In this document: in pieces, positions 46,001 to 64,000 of the stretch
Layout of the letters: every line of letters begins with the position of its first letter
Numbering within the stretch: the first letter of the stretch is position 1
Source: Amycolatopsis lexingtonensis
Lineage (GTDB): Bacteria > Actinomycetota > Actinomycetes > Mycobacteriales > Pseudonocardiaceae
Assembly: GCF_014873755.1 (NCBI RefSeq)
Contig: NZ_JADBEG010000001.1
Coordinates: 3,970,501-4,034,500, forward strand
Length of the DNA: 64,000 nucleotides
Direction: 5' to 3'
The notes under the pieces: model-generated
Told to the model about the DNA's origin: nothing
The model's input: only the letters and a program-made list of their open reading frames with translations
The model's database searches: none
Position numbers and translations under genes: made by a program

Positions 46001-49000
46001 GCCGAGCACGCCGAACACCGACGTGAACACGACGAACGCGGACAGCTCCGGCGCGAGTTCGTTCAGGTGCCAGGCCGCGTCGACCTTCGGCGCGAGGACG
46101 CGGGCGAGCCTGGCGGGAGTCAGCGCGTCGAGCACGCCGTCGTCGAGGACACCGGCGGCGTGCACCACACCGGTGATGTCGTGCGCGGCGAGCAGGGCGG
46201 CGACGGCGCCGCGGTCGGAGACGTCGCAGGCGGCCAGAGCCACCGACGCGCCGAGACCGGTCAGCTCGTCGGCCAGTTCACGGGCACCGGGCGCGTCGGC
46301 ACCCCGGCGACCGGCGAGAACCAGCCGCGTGACGCCGTGGGTGGTCACCAGGTGCCGGGCGACATGGCCACCGAGGCCGCCAGTGCCGCCGGTGATCAGA
46401 ACGGCGCCGTCACCCCACTCGACCGCGCCCGGTTCGGCGGCGGCCACCGGCGCGAGACGCGGGACCTCGACGCGGCCGTCGCGAACCCGGACCTCGGTCT
46501 CACCGGACGTCGGGAGCGCGGCCAGCTCCGCCGCCGAGGGCACGCCGGAGAGCAGGAAGAACCGGCCCGGGCGCTCGGCCTGGGCCGAGCGGACGAGCCC
46601 TTCGGCGGCCGCGGCGGCCGGGCCACCGTGGGTGAGGAACACCAGTCGCTTGTCGTCCTCGAGGTGCCCGCGCAGGTGGCTCAGCACCGTCGACGTCGCC
46701 AGGCGGACGCCGTCCGGAACGGGCAAGCCGACCGGGTCCGGCACCGGGATCAGCAGCACGTCGGCCGACGACGGGACCGCGTGGCGCCCGGTCAGCAGCG
46801 CGCCGAGGCCGTGGTCGTCCGCGCCGACGACGGCCCAGGTCAGCTCGGCCGGGGCGCCGAGGTCCTTGGGAGTCCACTCGACGTGCAGCAGCGGCGGGGT
46901 CGCCGCGATCGCGTCGGCCGGGGGCCGCAGCACGAGGGACCCGACGGTCGCGACCGGCGCGCCTTCGGGGTCGGTGACCGCCAGGGTCACGGTGTCCGGG
47001 CCGAGGCGGCGGAGCCGCAGCCGCAGCGTGGACGCGCCGGCCGCGTGCAGGCCGACGTCGGAGAAGACGAACGGCAGCCGGGCGCGCGGGCGCGGATCGA
47101 GCCCGAGGAACGGGACCAGGTGCAGGGCGGCGTCGAACAGCGCCGGGTGCAGCAGGTAGCCCACCGGGTCGCCGGCTTCCTGGGGCAGCACGAGGTCCGC
47201 GCACAGGTCGTCGCCTTCGTGCCAGGCCGCGCGGACCCCGCGGAACGCCGGCCCGTAGGCCAGCCCGGCCGCGGCCAGGGTCGGGTACAGCTCGTCGACG
47301 TCGATCGCTTCGCCGCGCTCGCCGGCCGGGAGCACCGGGGCCGCGACGGCCGGGACCAGGCGGCCGGTAGCGTGCTCGGTCCACGCGCCGCCCGCGGCGC
47401 GGGAGTGGACGGTGACCGGGCGGCCGCCGTCGTCGGCACCGACGCGGACCTGCACGGTCACGCCGTCGTCCGGCAGCGGCAGCGGCGCGGTGAGGGTCAG
47501 TTCGGCGAGCGCGCCGCAGCCGAGTTCGGCGCCGGCGCGCAGCGCGAGTTCGACGAACCCGGTGCCGGGGAACAGGATCCGGTCTTCGACGACGTGGTCG
47601 GCCGGCCACGGCAGCGCGTCCGGCGAGACGTGCCCGGTGAGCACGACGCCGTCCTCGCCGGGCAGTTCGACGGCCGCGCCGAGCAGCGGGTGGTCCGAGC
47701 GGTCGACCGGGCGAGCCGGGGGCCGTGCGGTGACCCAGAAGCGTTCGTGCTGGAAGGGGTAGGTGGGCAGGGTGACGCGGCGGGCGCCGGTGCCGGCGTA
47801 GAACGCCGTCCAGTCGAGCTCGGCGCCGAGGACGTGGAGGCGGCCGAGCGCGGTCGCGAACGCCGTTTCTTCGGGGCGGTCCGAACGCAGCAGCGGCACC
47901 GGGGACGCGTCCGGCAGCGTGCGCGCGACCAGGCCGGCCAGGGTGCTGTCCGGGCCGAACTCGACGAACGTCTCGATGCCGTTGTCCCGCAACGACTCCA
48001 GCGCGCCGGCGAAGCGCACGGTCGCGATCACCTGGGCGACCCAGTAGCCGGGGTCGGTCAGCTCGCCGGGCCCGGCCGGGCGGCCGGTGACCGTCGAGAC
48101 GACCGGCAGCACCGGCTCGCGGAACGTCAGTTCTTCGGCCACGCGGCGGAATTCGTCAAGCATCGGCGTCATCAGCGGCGAGTGGAACGCGTGCGACACC
48201 GACAGTCGCCGAGCCTCCTCAAAGGACGCCGCCAGCCGCAGCAGCGCGTCCTCCTCGCCGGAGACGACCAGCGACTCGGGCGCGTTGACGGCGGCGATCG
48301 CGATGCCGTCGCTGAGCAGCGGCCGGACCTCGGCTTCGGTGGCCTGCAAGGCGATCATCGCACCGCCCTCGGGCAGCGCCTCCATCAAGCGGCCGCGCGC
48401 GACGACGAGCGCGCACGCGTCCGGCAGGTCGAGCACCCCGGCGACGTGCGCGGCGGCCAGCTCGCCGATCGAGTGCCCGGCGACGCGGTCCGCGCGCACC
48501 CCGAGCGACTCGGCGAGCCGGAACAGCGCGACTTCGAGGGCGAACAACGCGGGCTGGGCGACGCCGGTGCGGTCGAGCACGGCCGGGTCTTCGGTGCGGA
48601 TCGCCTCGGCCACTTCGGCCGGGAAGTGCGCGCAGACCTGGGCGTACGCGGCCGCGAAGACCGGGAACCGCGAGGCCAGCTCGCGGCCCATGCCGGGACG
48701 CTGGGTGCCCTGCCCGGCGAACACCGCGGCGACGGCGGGCGCCACCGCGGGCGCGGTGCCGCTCGCGATCTCGGCCCCGCCCAGCAGGACGGCACGGCGG
48801 TCGAACGAAGACCGGGTGGTGAGCAGGGAATGGCCGACGTCGGCCGGGTCGGCGTCGAGCGTCCGGATCCGGTCCACGGCCGCCCGCAAGGCCGCTTCGG
48901 ACTGCGCCGAGACGACCCACGGGACGGCGGTGGCGACGACTTCGCGCGCGGGCTCGGCGACGGTTTCCGCCGGAGCCTGCTCCAGGATCAGGTGCGCGTT

Positions 49001-52000
49001 GGTGCCGCTGATGCCGAACGACGACACGGCCGCGCGGCGCGGGCGGCCGGCCTCGGGCCACTCGCGGGCCGCGGTGACGACGTCGATCGCACCCGCCGTC
49101 CAGTCCACATGGGACGATGGCGTGTCGGCGTGCAGCGTGCGGGGCACGATTCCGTGGCTCATCGCCGCGACCATCTTGATCACGCCCGCGATCCCGGCCG
49201 CGGCCTGCGTGTGCCCGATGTTCGACTTGATCGACCCCAGCAGCAACGGCGTTTCGCGCTCCTGCCCGTAGACGGCGAGCGCGGCGCGCGCTTCGATCGG
49301 GTCGCCGAGCCGGGTACCGGTGCCGTGCGCTTCCAGGACGTCGACGTCGGCGGGCGCGAGTCCCGCGTCGCCGAGCGCCTCGCGGATCACGCGCTGCTGC
49401 GCCGGGCCGCTGGGCGCGGTGAGGCCGTTGGACGCGCCGTCGGAGTTGACCGCCGAGCCGCGCACGATCGCGAGGACGTCGTGGCCGAGTTCGCGGGCCC
49501 GCGAAAGCCGTTCGACGACGACCATGCCGACGCCCTCGGCCCAGCCGGTGCCGTCCGCGCCGTCGCCGAAAGCCTTGCAGCGCCCGTCTTCCGACAGACC
49601 GCCCTGCTTGGCGAACTCGACGAAGATGCCGGGCTCGGCCATCACGGTGACACCGCCGGCGATGGCCAGCGACGTCTCCCCCGACCGCACGGACCGGACG
49701 GCCAGGTGCAGCGCGACCAGCGACGACGAGCACGCCGTGTCGACGGTGACGGCCGGGCCGCCGGTGCCGAGGACGTAGGCGACCCGGCCGGAAACCAGGC
49801 TCGGCGAAGTGCCGGTGAGCACGTACCCTTCGGCCTCGCCGGTGCCTTCGGCCAGCCGCGGGCCGTAGTCCTGCGCGGTGGCGCCGACGAAGACGCCGGT
49901 GCGGGTGCCGCGCAGCGACGACGGCGCGATCCCGGCGCGTTCCAGGGTTTCCCAGACGACTTCGAGCACCAGCCGCTGCTGGGGTTCCATCGCCTGGGCC
50001 TCGCGCGGCGAGATGCCGAACAGGCCGGCGTCGAACCCGGCGACGTCGGCGAGGAACCCGCCCGGCCGTCCGGTGCCGAGCACCGAGGCGGGCCAGCCGC
50101 GGTCGGCGGGCATCGGGGTGATCGCGTCCACTTCGGACTCGACCAGCCGCCAGAGTTCTTCGGGGGAACCGGCTCCGCCCGGGTAGCGGCAGCCGAGGCC
50201 GACGATGACGACCGGATCCGCGTCGCCGGCCGAGACGATTTCGGGCGCGGTCACCAGCGCGGCGCCGGCGAGGTGCTCGGCCAGCGCACGGGCGGTGGGG
50301 TGGTCGAACAGCACGGTCGTGGCCAGCGTGCGGCCGGTGGCGGCGCCGAGGCGGACGGCCAGGTCGACGTTCATCGCCGAGTCGAAACCCAGTTCGCGGA
50401 AGGACGTCGAGGGATCGACGGCGGCGCCGAGGACGGCGGCGGCCTCGGCGGTCACGAGCTTCAGCAGGTCACGGTCGACGGGGGCCGCCGCGGGTTCCGG
50501 TTCCGGTGCGTCGAACCAGTGGCGTTCGCGGTCGAAGGCGTAGGTCGGCAGGTCGACCGGGCGGCCGCCGTCGGTGAGCTTCGTCCAGTCGACGTCGATG
50601 CCGTGGACGTGCAGCTCGGCCAGCGCGGCCACGGCACCGAAGTCCTCCGGACGCCGGGAGCGCGCCGAACGTACTGTCACCGCTTGGTTTTCCAGGCAGG
50701 CGCGGACCAGCGAGGTGAGCGTGCCGTCCGGGCCCAGCTCGAGGAACGCGGTGATCCCCTGACGGGACAACGCGGTGACGGCGTCGGCGAAGCGCACGGT
50801 GTCGCGCGCCTGACGGACCCAGTATTCGGGGTCGCACAGCTGGGCCTGGCGGATGACGCGGCCGGTCACCGTCGAGACGATCGGGCGTCGCGGCGGGCGC
50901 AGGTCGAGCTGCTCGACGACCCGCCGGTACTCGGCCAGCATCGGGTCCATCAGCGGTGAGTGGAAGGCGTGCGAGACGGCCAGGCGGCTGACCTTGCGGC
51001 CGTCGGCCTCGAACCGCGCGGCCAGCGCCAGCACCGGCTCTTCCGGGCCGGCGAGCACGACGTGGCTGGGGCCGTTGACCGCGGCGAGCACGACGTCGTC
51101 GCCTTCGCCCAGCAGGGGCTCGACCTCATCGGCGGCGGCGCGGACCGACACCATCGCACCGCCCGGCGGCAGCGAGCCCATCAGCCGGCCGCGGGCGGTG
51201 ACGAGCACGCAGGCGTCGTCGAGCGACAGCACGCCGGCGACGTGGGCGGCGGCGATCTCGCCGACCGAGTGCCCGGCGACGTACTCCGGCTCGACGCCCC
51301 ACGAGGTGAACAGCCGGTACAGCGCTACTTCGTACGCGAACAGCGCGGGCTGGGTGTGCCCGGTTTCGGCAAGCACGGCGGCGTCCGCCGAACCCGGCTC
51401 GGCGAACAGCACGTCCCGCAACGGGCGTTCGGTGTCGCAGCGCGCGCAGATCTCGTCGAGGGCCTCGGCGAAGACCGGGAACCGCTCGTACAGCTCGCGG
51501 CCCATGCCGGGGCGCTGGGCGCCCTGGCCGGGGAACAGGATCGCGAGGCGGTGCTCGCCCGCCGTCCCGGTGACGACGTCGGCCGACGGTTCGCCCGCCG
51601 CGAGCGCGGGCAGAGCGGCGGGGTCGAGCACGACGGCCCGGTGCGGGAACGCGCTGCGGGTGGTGGCCAGGGAATGCGCGACGTCGAGCGGGTCGGCGTC
51701 TCGTCCGGTCAGGGCGGCGGCTTGGCCGCGCAGGCCGCCCGGGGTGCGGGCCGACAGCACCCAGGGGGCTTCTTTCCGCACGCGTGGGAGCGGCTCCGGG
51801 GCCGGGGGCGCGGCGGAGACGACGAGGTGGCAGTTCGTGCCGCCCATGCCGAACGAGGAGACCCCGGCGTAAGCGTTTTCCGGCCAGGGCACGGATTCGC
51901 GGGCGACGCGCAGGCGCCAGTCGTCGAAGCGGATGGCCGGGTTGGGGTGTTCGTGGTTGCGGCTGGGCGGAACTTCGCCGTTTGACAAGGAAAGCGCGAC

Positions 52001-53071
52001 TTTGAGCAGGCCCGCGATGCCCGCGGCGCCTTCGAGGTGACCGATGTTCGTCTTGACCGAGCCGACCCACAGCGCGTCCTCGCCGCGGCCGGGCGCGAAG
52101 ACGGCGCCGAGCGCGGCGGCTTCGAGGGGATCGCCGACGCGGGTGCCGGTGCCGTGCAGTTCGACGTACCGGACGGCGTCGGCGGGGACGTCCGCGCGCT
52201 TGAGCGCGGCCCGGATGACGGCTTCCTGGGCTTCGGCGCTGGGCGTGGTGAGGGTTTCGCTGAAGCCGTCGTTGTTGACCGCGCCGCCTTCGATGACGCA
52301 GTGGATCCGGTCGCCGTCCCGCAGCGCGGCGGCGAGGGGCTTGAGGACGACGAAGCCGCCGCCCTCCCCGCGGACGTAACCGTTGGCGCGCGCGTCGAAG
52401 GTGTAGCAGCGCCCGTCGGGCGAGAGCCCGCCGAACCGGTCGGCGGCGATCGTGCTCTCCGGGGCCAGGTTCAGCTGCACGCCGCCGGCCAGCGCCAGCT
52501 CGGCTTCGCCGCTGCGCAGGGCTTCGCAGGCGAGGTGCACGGCGACCAGCGACGACGACTGCCCGGTGTCGACCGACAGGCTGGGCCCGCGCAGACCGAA
52601 GGCGTAGGAGATGCGGTTGGCGACGACCGCGCGGCTCTGCCCGGTGAGCGTGTGGTGCCCGATCGCTTTCGGGCCGCCGTGCTTGAGCAGGGTGGCATAG
52701 TCGTCCGCGCTGGCGCCGACGAAGACGCCGGTCGAGGAGCCTTCGAGGTTCTTCGGGACGATCCGCGCGTCTTCGAGGGCTTCCCAGCCGAGTTCGAGGG
52801 CGAGGCGCTGCTGCGGGTCCATCGTGGCGGCCTCGCGAGCCGGGATGCCGAAGAAGCCGGCGTCGAAGGTGTCCACTTCGGACAGAAACCCGCCGCGCCG
52901 GGTCCCGGGCGGGACCGAATCGCGGCGGTGCGGCGGGACCTCGGTGGTGCCGTCGGCTCCGTCGCGCAGCAGGGTCCAGAAGGCACCGGGCGCGGGCGCC
53001 GAGGGCAGGCGGCAGGCCAGCCCCACGATCGCGACGGCACCTTCGCGGACAACGTGCTCGGCTCGATCCAC
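26012..53071 (-). CDS. Modular type I polyketide synthase: KSQ loading module plus five KS-AT-DH-KR-ACP modules
   Basis: This single 9019-residue protein has a loading module (KSQ-AT-ACP, residues 1 to about 950). Five extension modules follow, beginning near residues 951, 2562, 4127, 5753 and 7343, each KS-AT-DH-KR-ACP. All six ATs carry HAFH, the malonyl-CoA signature. All five extender KSs have VDTACSSS. Each KR has LDD, the B-type marker, and all DHs keep their catalytic His. No ER or methyltransferase is present. It should therefore build a conjugated pentaenoyl chain (C12) from acetate and five malonates. The acidic C-terminal tail ([16 protein letters not shown] onward) is a docking domain, so another PKS extends the chain. 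GTG at 53071 has GGAG eight bases upstream. The three LAL regulators lie just beyond its 3' end. Confidence 0.95.
31042..35813 (-). other. PKS module 4: KS-AT(malonyl)-DH-KR-ACP
   Basis: The KS has VDTACSSS, the AT has [11 protein letters not shown] and [11 protein letters not shown], the DH has [10 protein letters not shown] with [10 protein letters not shown], and the KR has [15 protein letters not shown] with SSVAG and YAAANAYLD. The ACP has [15 protein letters not shown] standard alkene-forming module. Confidence 0.88.
35814..40691 (-). other. PKS module 3: KS-AT(malonyl)-DH-KR-ACP with repeat-derived linker
   Basis: All catalytic motifs are standard ([22 protein letters not shown]). The linker just before the KR Rossmann motif contains two ALSRES peptides encoded by palindromic repeats at 36859-36910, absent from modules 1, 2, 4 and 5. 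Confidence 0.88.
36859..36910. repeat. Two CACTTTCACGTGAAAGTG palindromes inside PKS module 3
   Basis: Perfect palindromes lie at 36859-36876 (18 bp) and 36891-36910 (20 bp), offset by 33 bp so both are read in the same frame. On the coding strand each gives ALSRES. They occupy the linker directly N-terminal to the KR nucleotide-binding motif. Confidence 0.9.
40692..45384 (-). other. PKS module 2: KS-AT(malonyl)-DH-KR-ACP
   Basis: KS, AT (HAFH) and KR motifs are intact. The DH has [10 protein letters not shown], but the second motif reads [10 protein letters not shown]: Arg (42347-42349) replaces the usual His/Gln four residues after the catalytic Asp. The KR loop [15 protein letters not shown] is shared with module 3. 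Confidence 0.85.
45385..50222 (-). other. PKS module 1: KS-AT(malonyl)-DH-KR-ACP
   Basis: [10 protein letters not shown] and AT GHSIGE/HAFH are intact. The DH motif is [10 protein letters not shown], with Asp where Gly is usual; the [11 protein letters not shown]sp is present. The KR is [15 protein letters not shown] with TSVFG and [10 protein letters not shown]. These DH/KR sequences differ visibly from modules 2-5. Predicted output is an alkene. Confidence 0.85.
50223..53071 (-). other. PKS loading module: KSQ-AT(malonyl)-ACP
   Basis: The KS active-site Cys is Gln (VDTGQSSS; Gln codon 52559-52561), the mark of a decarboxylating KSQ. The AT has [11 protein letters not shown] and [12 protein letters not shown], so malonyl is loaded and converted to acetyl. 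The ACP serine is in [14 protein letters not shown]. The substrate rule is established; acetate as starter is inference. Confidence 0.9.
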
Positions 53072-53220
53072 CGCGGCGCTCCCAGTGATCCGGTTCGGGC
53101 GGGCGCCCGGCCGCCTCGCGACGCCGGAGCCACCGCCGGGGTTCAGGTCGAAGGCGACTATGCCGGGAGCGGGCCCGGTTTTTCCCCAGAGATCGGCGCG
53201 GGTACGGGTCTGCGGCCCGA

Positions 53221-53277
53221 GGTCTTGAATGAGTCATTCAGGACGTCCGGAGACCTGAATGAGTCATTCAGGACGTC
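53221..53277 (-). repeat. Dispersed 57-bp palindromic repeat module, copy 2 (PKS upstream region)
   Basis: TGAATGAGTCATTCA occurs at 53226-53240 and 53256-53270, again 30 bp apart. The whole 57 bp match 14714-14770 in reverse orientation with three mismatches. This copy sits in the 298-bp gap between the PKS start and the divergent DUF2306-like gene. I see no convincing promoter hexamers in the rest of that gap. Confidence 0.85.
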
Positions 53278-53369
53278 CGCGGCGGCCGGCGGACCCGCGA
53301 AGTCTGCGGTTTTCCGTGGTTTCCCGGCGGCATGCTCGTCGCGCCGGATGTCCCGAAGGAAGGCGAACC

Positions 53370-54149
53370 ATGGCAAGCATCGGACGGGCGTTGAGACGCC
53401 CCTGGATCATCCCCTTCTACTTCCTGGTGTTCGGGTTCCTCCTGTACCGGCTGCCCAACTACCTCGGCTTCGACCCGAGCAAGTCCACCGCGGCCACCCG
53501 GCTCGACCTGCCGTTCTACTACCCGCTGCTGGTCGCGCACATCCTCTTCGGCTCGGTGGCGTTCGTGACGGCGTCGATCCAGGTCTGGCCGTGGCTGCGC
53601 AACCGCAACCCGAAGCTGCACCGCATCTCCGGCCGCGTGTACGTCCTGGGCGGCGCGCTGCCGGCCGGGCTCGCGATCCTCACGATCACGCCGTTCCTCA
53701 CCCACGGCGCCGGCCAGAAGGCGGGCAACGCGCTGCTGGGGCTGCTGTGGCTGGGCACGACGATCGTCGGCTTCCGGCGGGCGCGGCAGGGGCGGATCGT
53801 CGAGCACCGCGAGTGGATGCTGCGCAGCTTCGCGCTGTGCTTCTCGATCCTGGCGTCGCGGTTCTGGCTGGGCCCGGCGATCCTGTGGCTGGAGCCCGAG
53901 GTGTTCACGATGGGCGTCGACGGCCCGCCGGCGGTGCAGGACCAGGTGTCGACGCTGACGTCGTGGGTGCCGTGGGTGGTCAACCTGCTGATCGCGGAGT
54001 GGTTCAACCACCGGGCGCGGTACAAGGCACTGGGCCGCCAGGCAGCCAAGCGCGCGGCGGCGAAGGTCGCCGTCCCGGTCGAGCCGGCGCTGGCCCCGAA
54101 CACCAAGACCCCGGTTCTGGAGCGGCCCGCCCCCGACCCCGTCCCCTAG
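53370..54149 (+). CDS. DUF2306-like integral membrane protein
   Basis: The 259-residue protein has about six hydrophobic segments (PWIIPFYFLVFGFLLY; YYPLLVAHILFGSVAFVTASIQV; LPAGLAILTITPFL; ALLGLLWLGTTIVGF; and others). It carries the conserved pattern RNRNPKLHRISGRVYVLGG followed by EHREWMLRSFALCFSILASRFW. The LHRxxGRxY and HRxWMxRxxA motifs are typical of DUF2306/YoaF-like membrane proteins, whose function is unknown. The C-terminus is basic then Pro-rich and cytosolic. ATG at 53370 has AAGGAAGG upstream. It lies between two PKS genes on the opposite strand and ends in a strong terminator, so it is probably an independent unit, though a resistance or export role cannot be excluded. Confidence 0.75.
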   Translation: MASIGRALRRPWIIPFYFLVFGFLLYRLPNYLGFDPSKSTAATRLDLPFYYPLLVAHILFGSVAFVTASIQVWPWLRNRNPKLHRISGRVYVLGGALPAGLAILTITPFLTHGAGQKAGNALLGLLWLGTTIVGFRRARQGRIVEHREWMLRSFALCFSILASRFWLGPAILWLEPEVFTMGVDGPPAVQDQVSTLTSWVPWVVNLLIAEWFNHRARYKALGRQAAKRAAAKVAVPVEPALAPNTKTPVLERPAPDPVP

Positions 54150-54174
54150 TCTCGCGGCTGCCTTCCCGCGGCGG

Positions 54175-54214
54175 AAAGACCCCGGCACGACCCCAGGTGC
54201 CGGGGTCTTTTCGC
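54175..54214. terminator. Bidirectional intrinsic-type terminator
   Basis: A perfect 14-bp stem, AAAGACCCCGGCAC (54175-54188) with its complement at 54197-54210, encloses an 8-base loop. A T follows on the plus strand, and an A-rich start to the stem gives a U-tract on the minus strand. It would end the DUF2306-like transcript and the leftward PKS transcript that stops at 54353. Confidence 0.85.
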
Positions 54215-54352
54215 GCGCTCGATCCAGCGGGACGAAGTCGTGGTCACGAGAGTCGAAGCGCGCGTCAGGAAGCGTGCCCGCCCCTCCCGCCACCTCGGCA
54301 GGGCGCCGATCTCGTCGGTCACCACTGCCGAGGGGATGTCGAGCACTCCCGG

Positions 54353-60475
<6,123 letters not shown>

Positions 60476-60478
60476 GGG

Positions 60479-64000
<3,522 letters not shown>

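Noticed and set aside
45218..50959. Very long plus-strand open frame (about 1900 codons) opposite the PKS
   Set aside because: It is antisense to conserved KS, AT, DH, KR and ACP domains. Long antisense frames are expected from third-position GC bias, and its translation is Arg/Gly/Val-rich low-complexity without family motifs.
26012..53071. Repeated near-identical blocks in the PKS considered as tandem repeats or mobile DNA
   Set aside because: They are the expected homology between PKS modules. Only the KR tract of modules 2 and 3 and the ALSRES palindromes exceed that.
54146..54346. Small minus-strand open frame (66 codons) upstream of the DUF2306-like gene end
   Set aside because: The intrinsic terminator hairpin lies inside it and no good ribosome binding site is present.

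Overview
This is a high-GC actinomycete chromosome segment. It has GTG starts, GTGA gene overlaps, leaderless-type promoters and Streptomyces-like operators. Two dispersed palindromic repeat families and the gene repertoire suggest the Pseudonocardiaceae (Amycolatopsis would fit), but that is inference. I see no tRNA, rRNA, CRISPR array, insertion sequence or phage gene. No gene-free gap exceeds 300 bp; the largest is 53072-53369.

Region 1 (1-14723) is an accessory stretch of short, independently regulated units. They are: an ABATE-type regulator (partial) divergent from an MFS exporter; an NmrA-like reductase; a secreted FG-GAP-type protein; an AA10 lytic polysaccharide monooxygenase behind a perfect CebR-type palindrome; an FAD monooxygenase divergent from a TetR regulator; a large KAP-type P-loop NTPase behind an HxlR regulator; an epoxide-hydrolase-like enzyme; an orphan OpuAC-type lipoprotein; a hydrolase-TetR-flavin monooxygenase operon joined by GTGA overlaps; and a MerR regulator. 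Many intergenic regions carry clear palindromic operators.

Region 2 (14714-17348) has an enolase and a class II fructose-bisphosphate aldolase transcribed divergently. A 57-bp palindromic repeat lies beside the enolase 3' end.

Region 3 (17450-26002) has three consecutive LAL-type (large ATP-binding LuxR) regulators on the plus strand. They end 9 bp from the 3' end of the giant polyketide synthase and are the obvious candidates for cluster-specific activators. Two have Arg for the Walker A Lys, and one contains three tandem 99-bp repeats.

Region 4 (26012-64000) is a modular type I polyketide synthase locus on the minus strand. The 9019-residue enzyme at 26012-53071 has a decarboxylating KSQ-AT-ACP loading module and five KS-AT-DH-KR-ACP modules, all with malonyl-type ATs. 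It is predicted to make an acetate-primed, fully conjugated pentaene. A divergent DUF2306-like membrane protein gene and a strong terminator separate it from two more PKS genes. One is cut by the window edge (AT-DH-KR-ACP visible). The other is the terminal module with a thioesterase, and its AT has an atypical FAAH specificity motif on a methylmalonyl-like scaffold. The product is therefore probably a polyene with one alpha-branch at the carboxyl end. The remaining PKS and tailoring genes should lie to the right. Palindromic repeats have entered the coding sequence of two PKS KR linkers and are translated as repeated ALSRES peptides.
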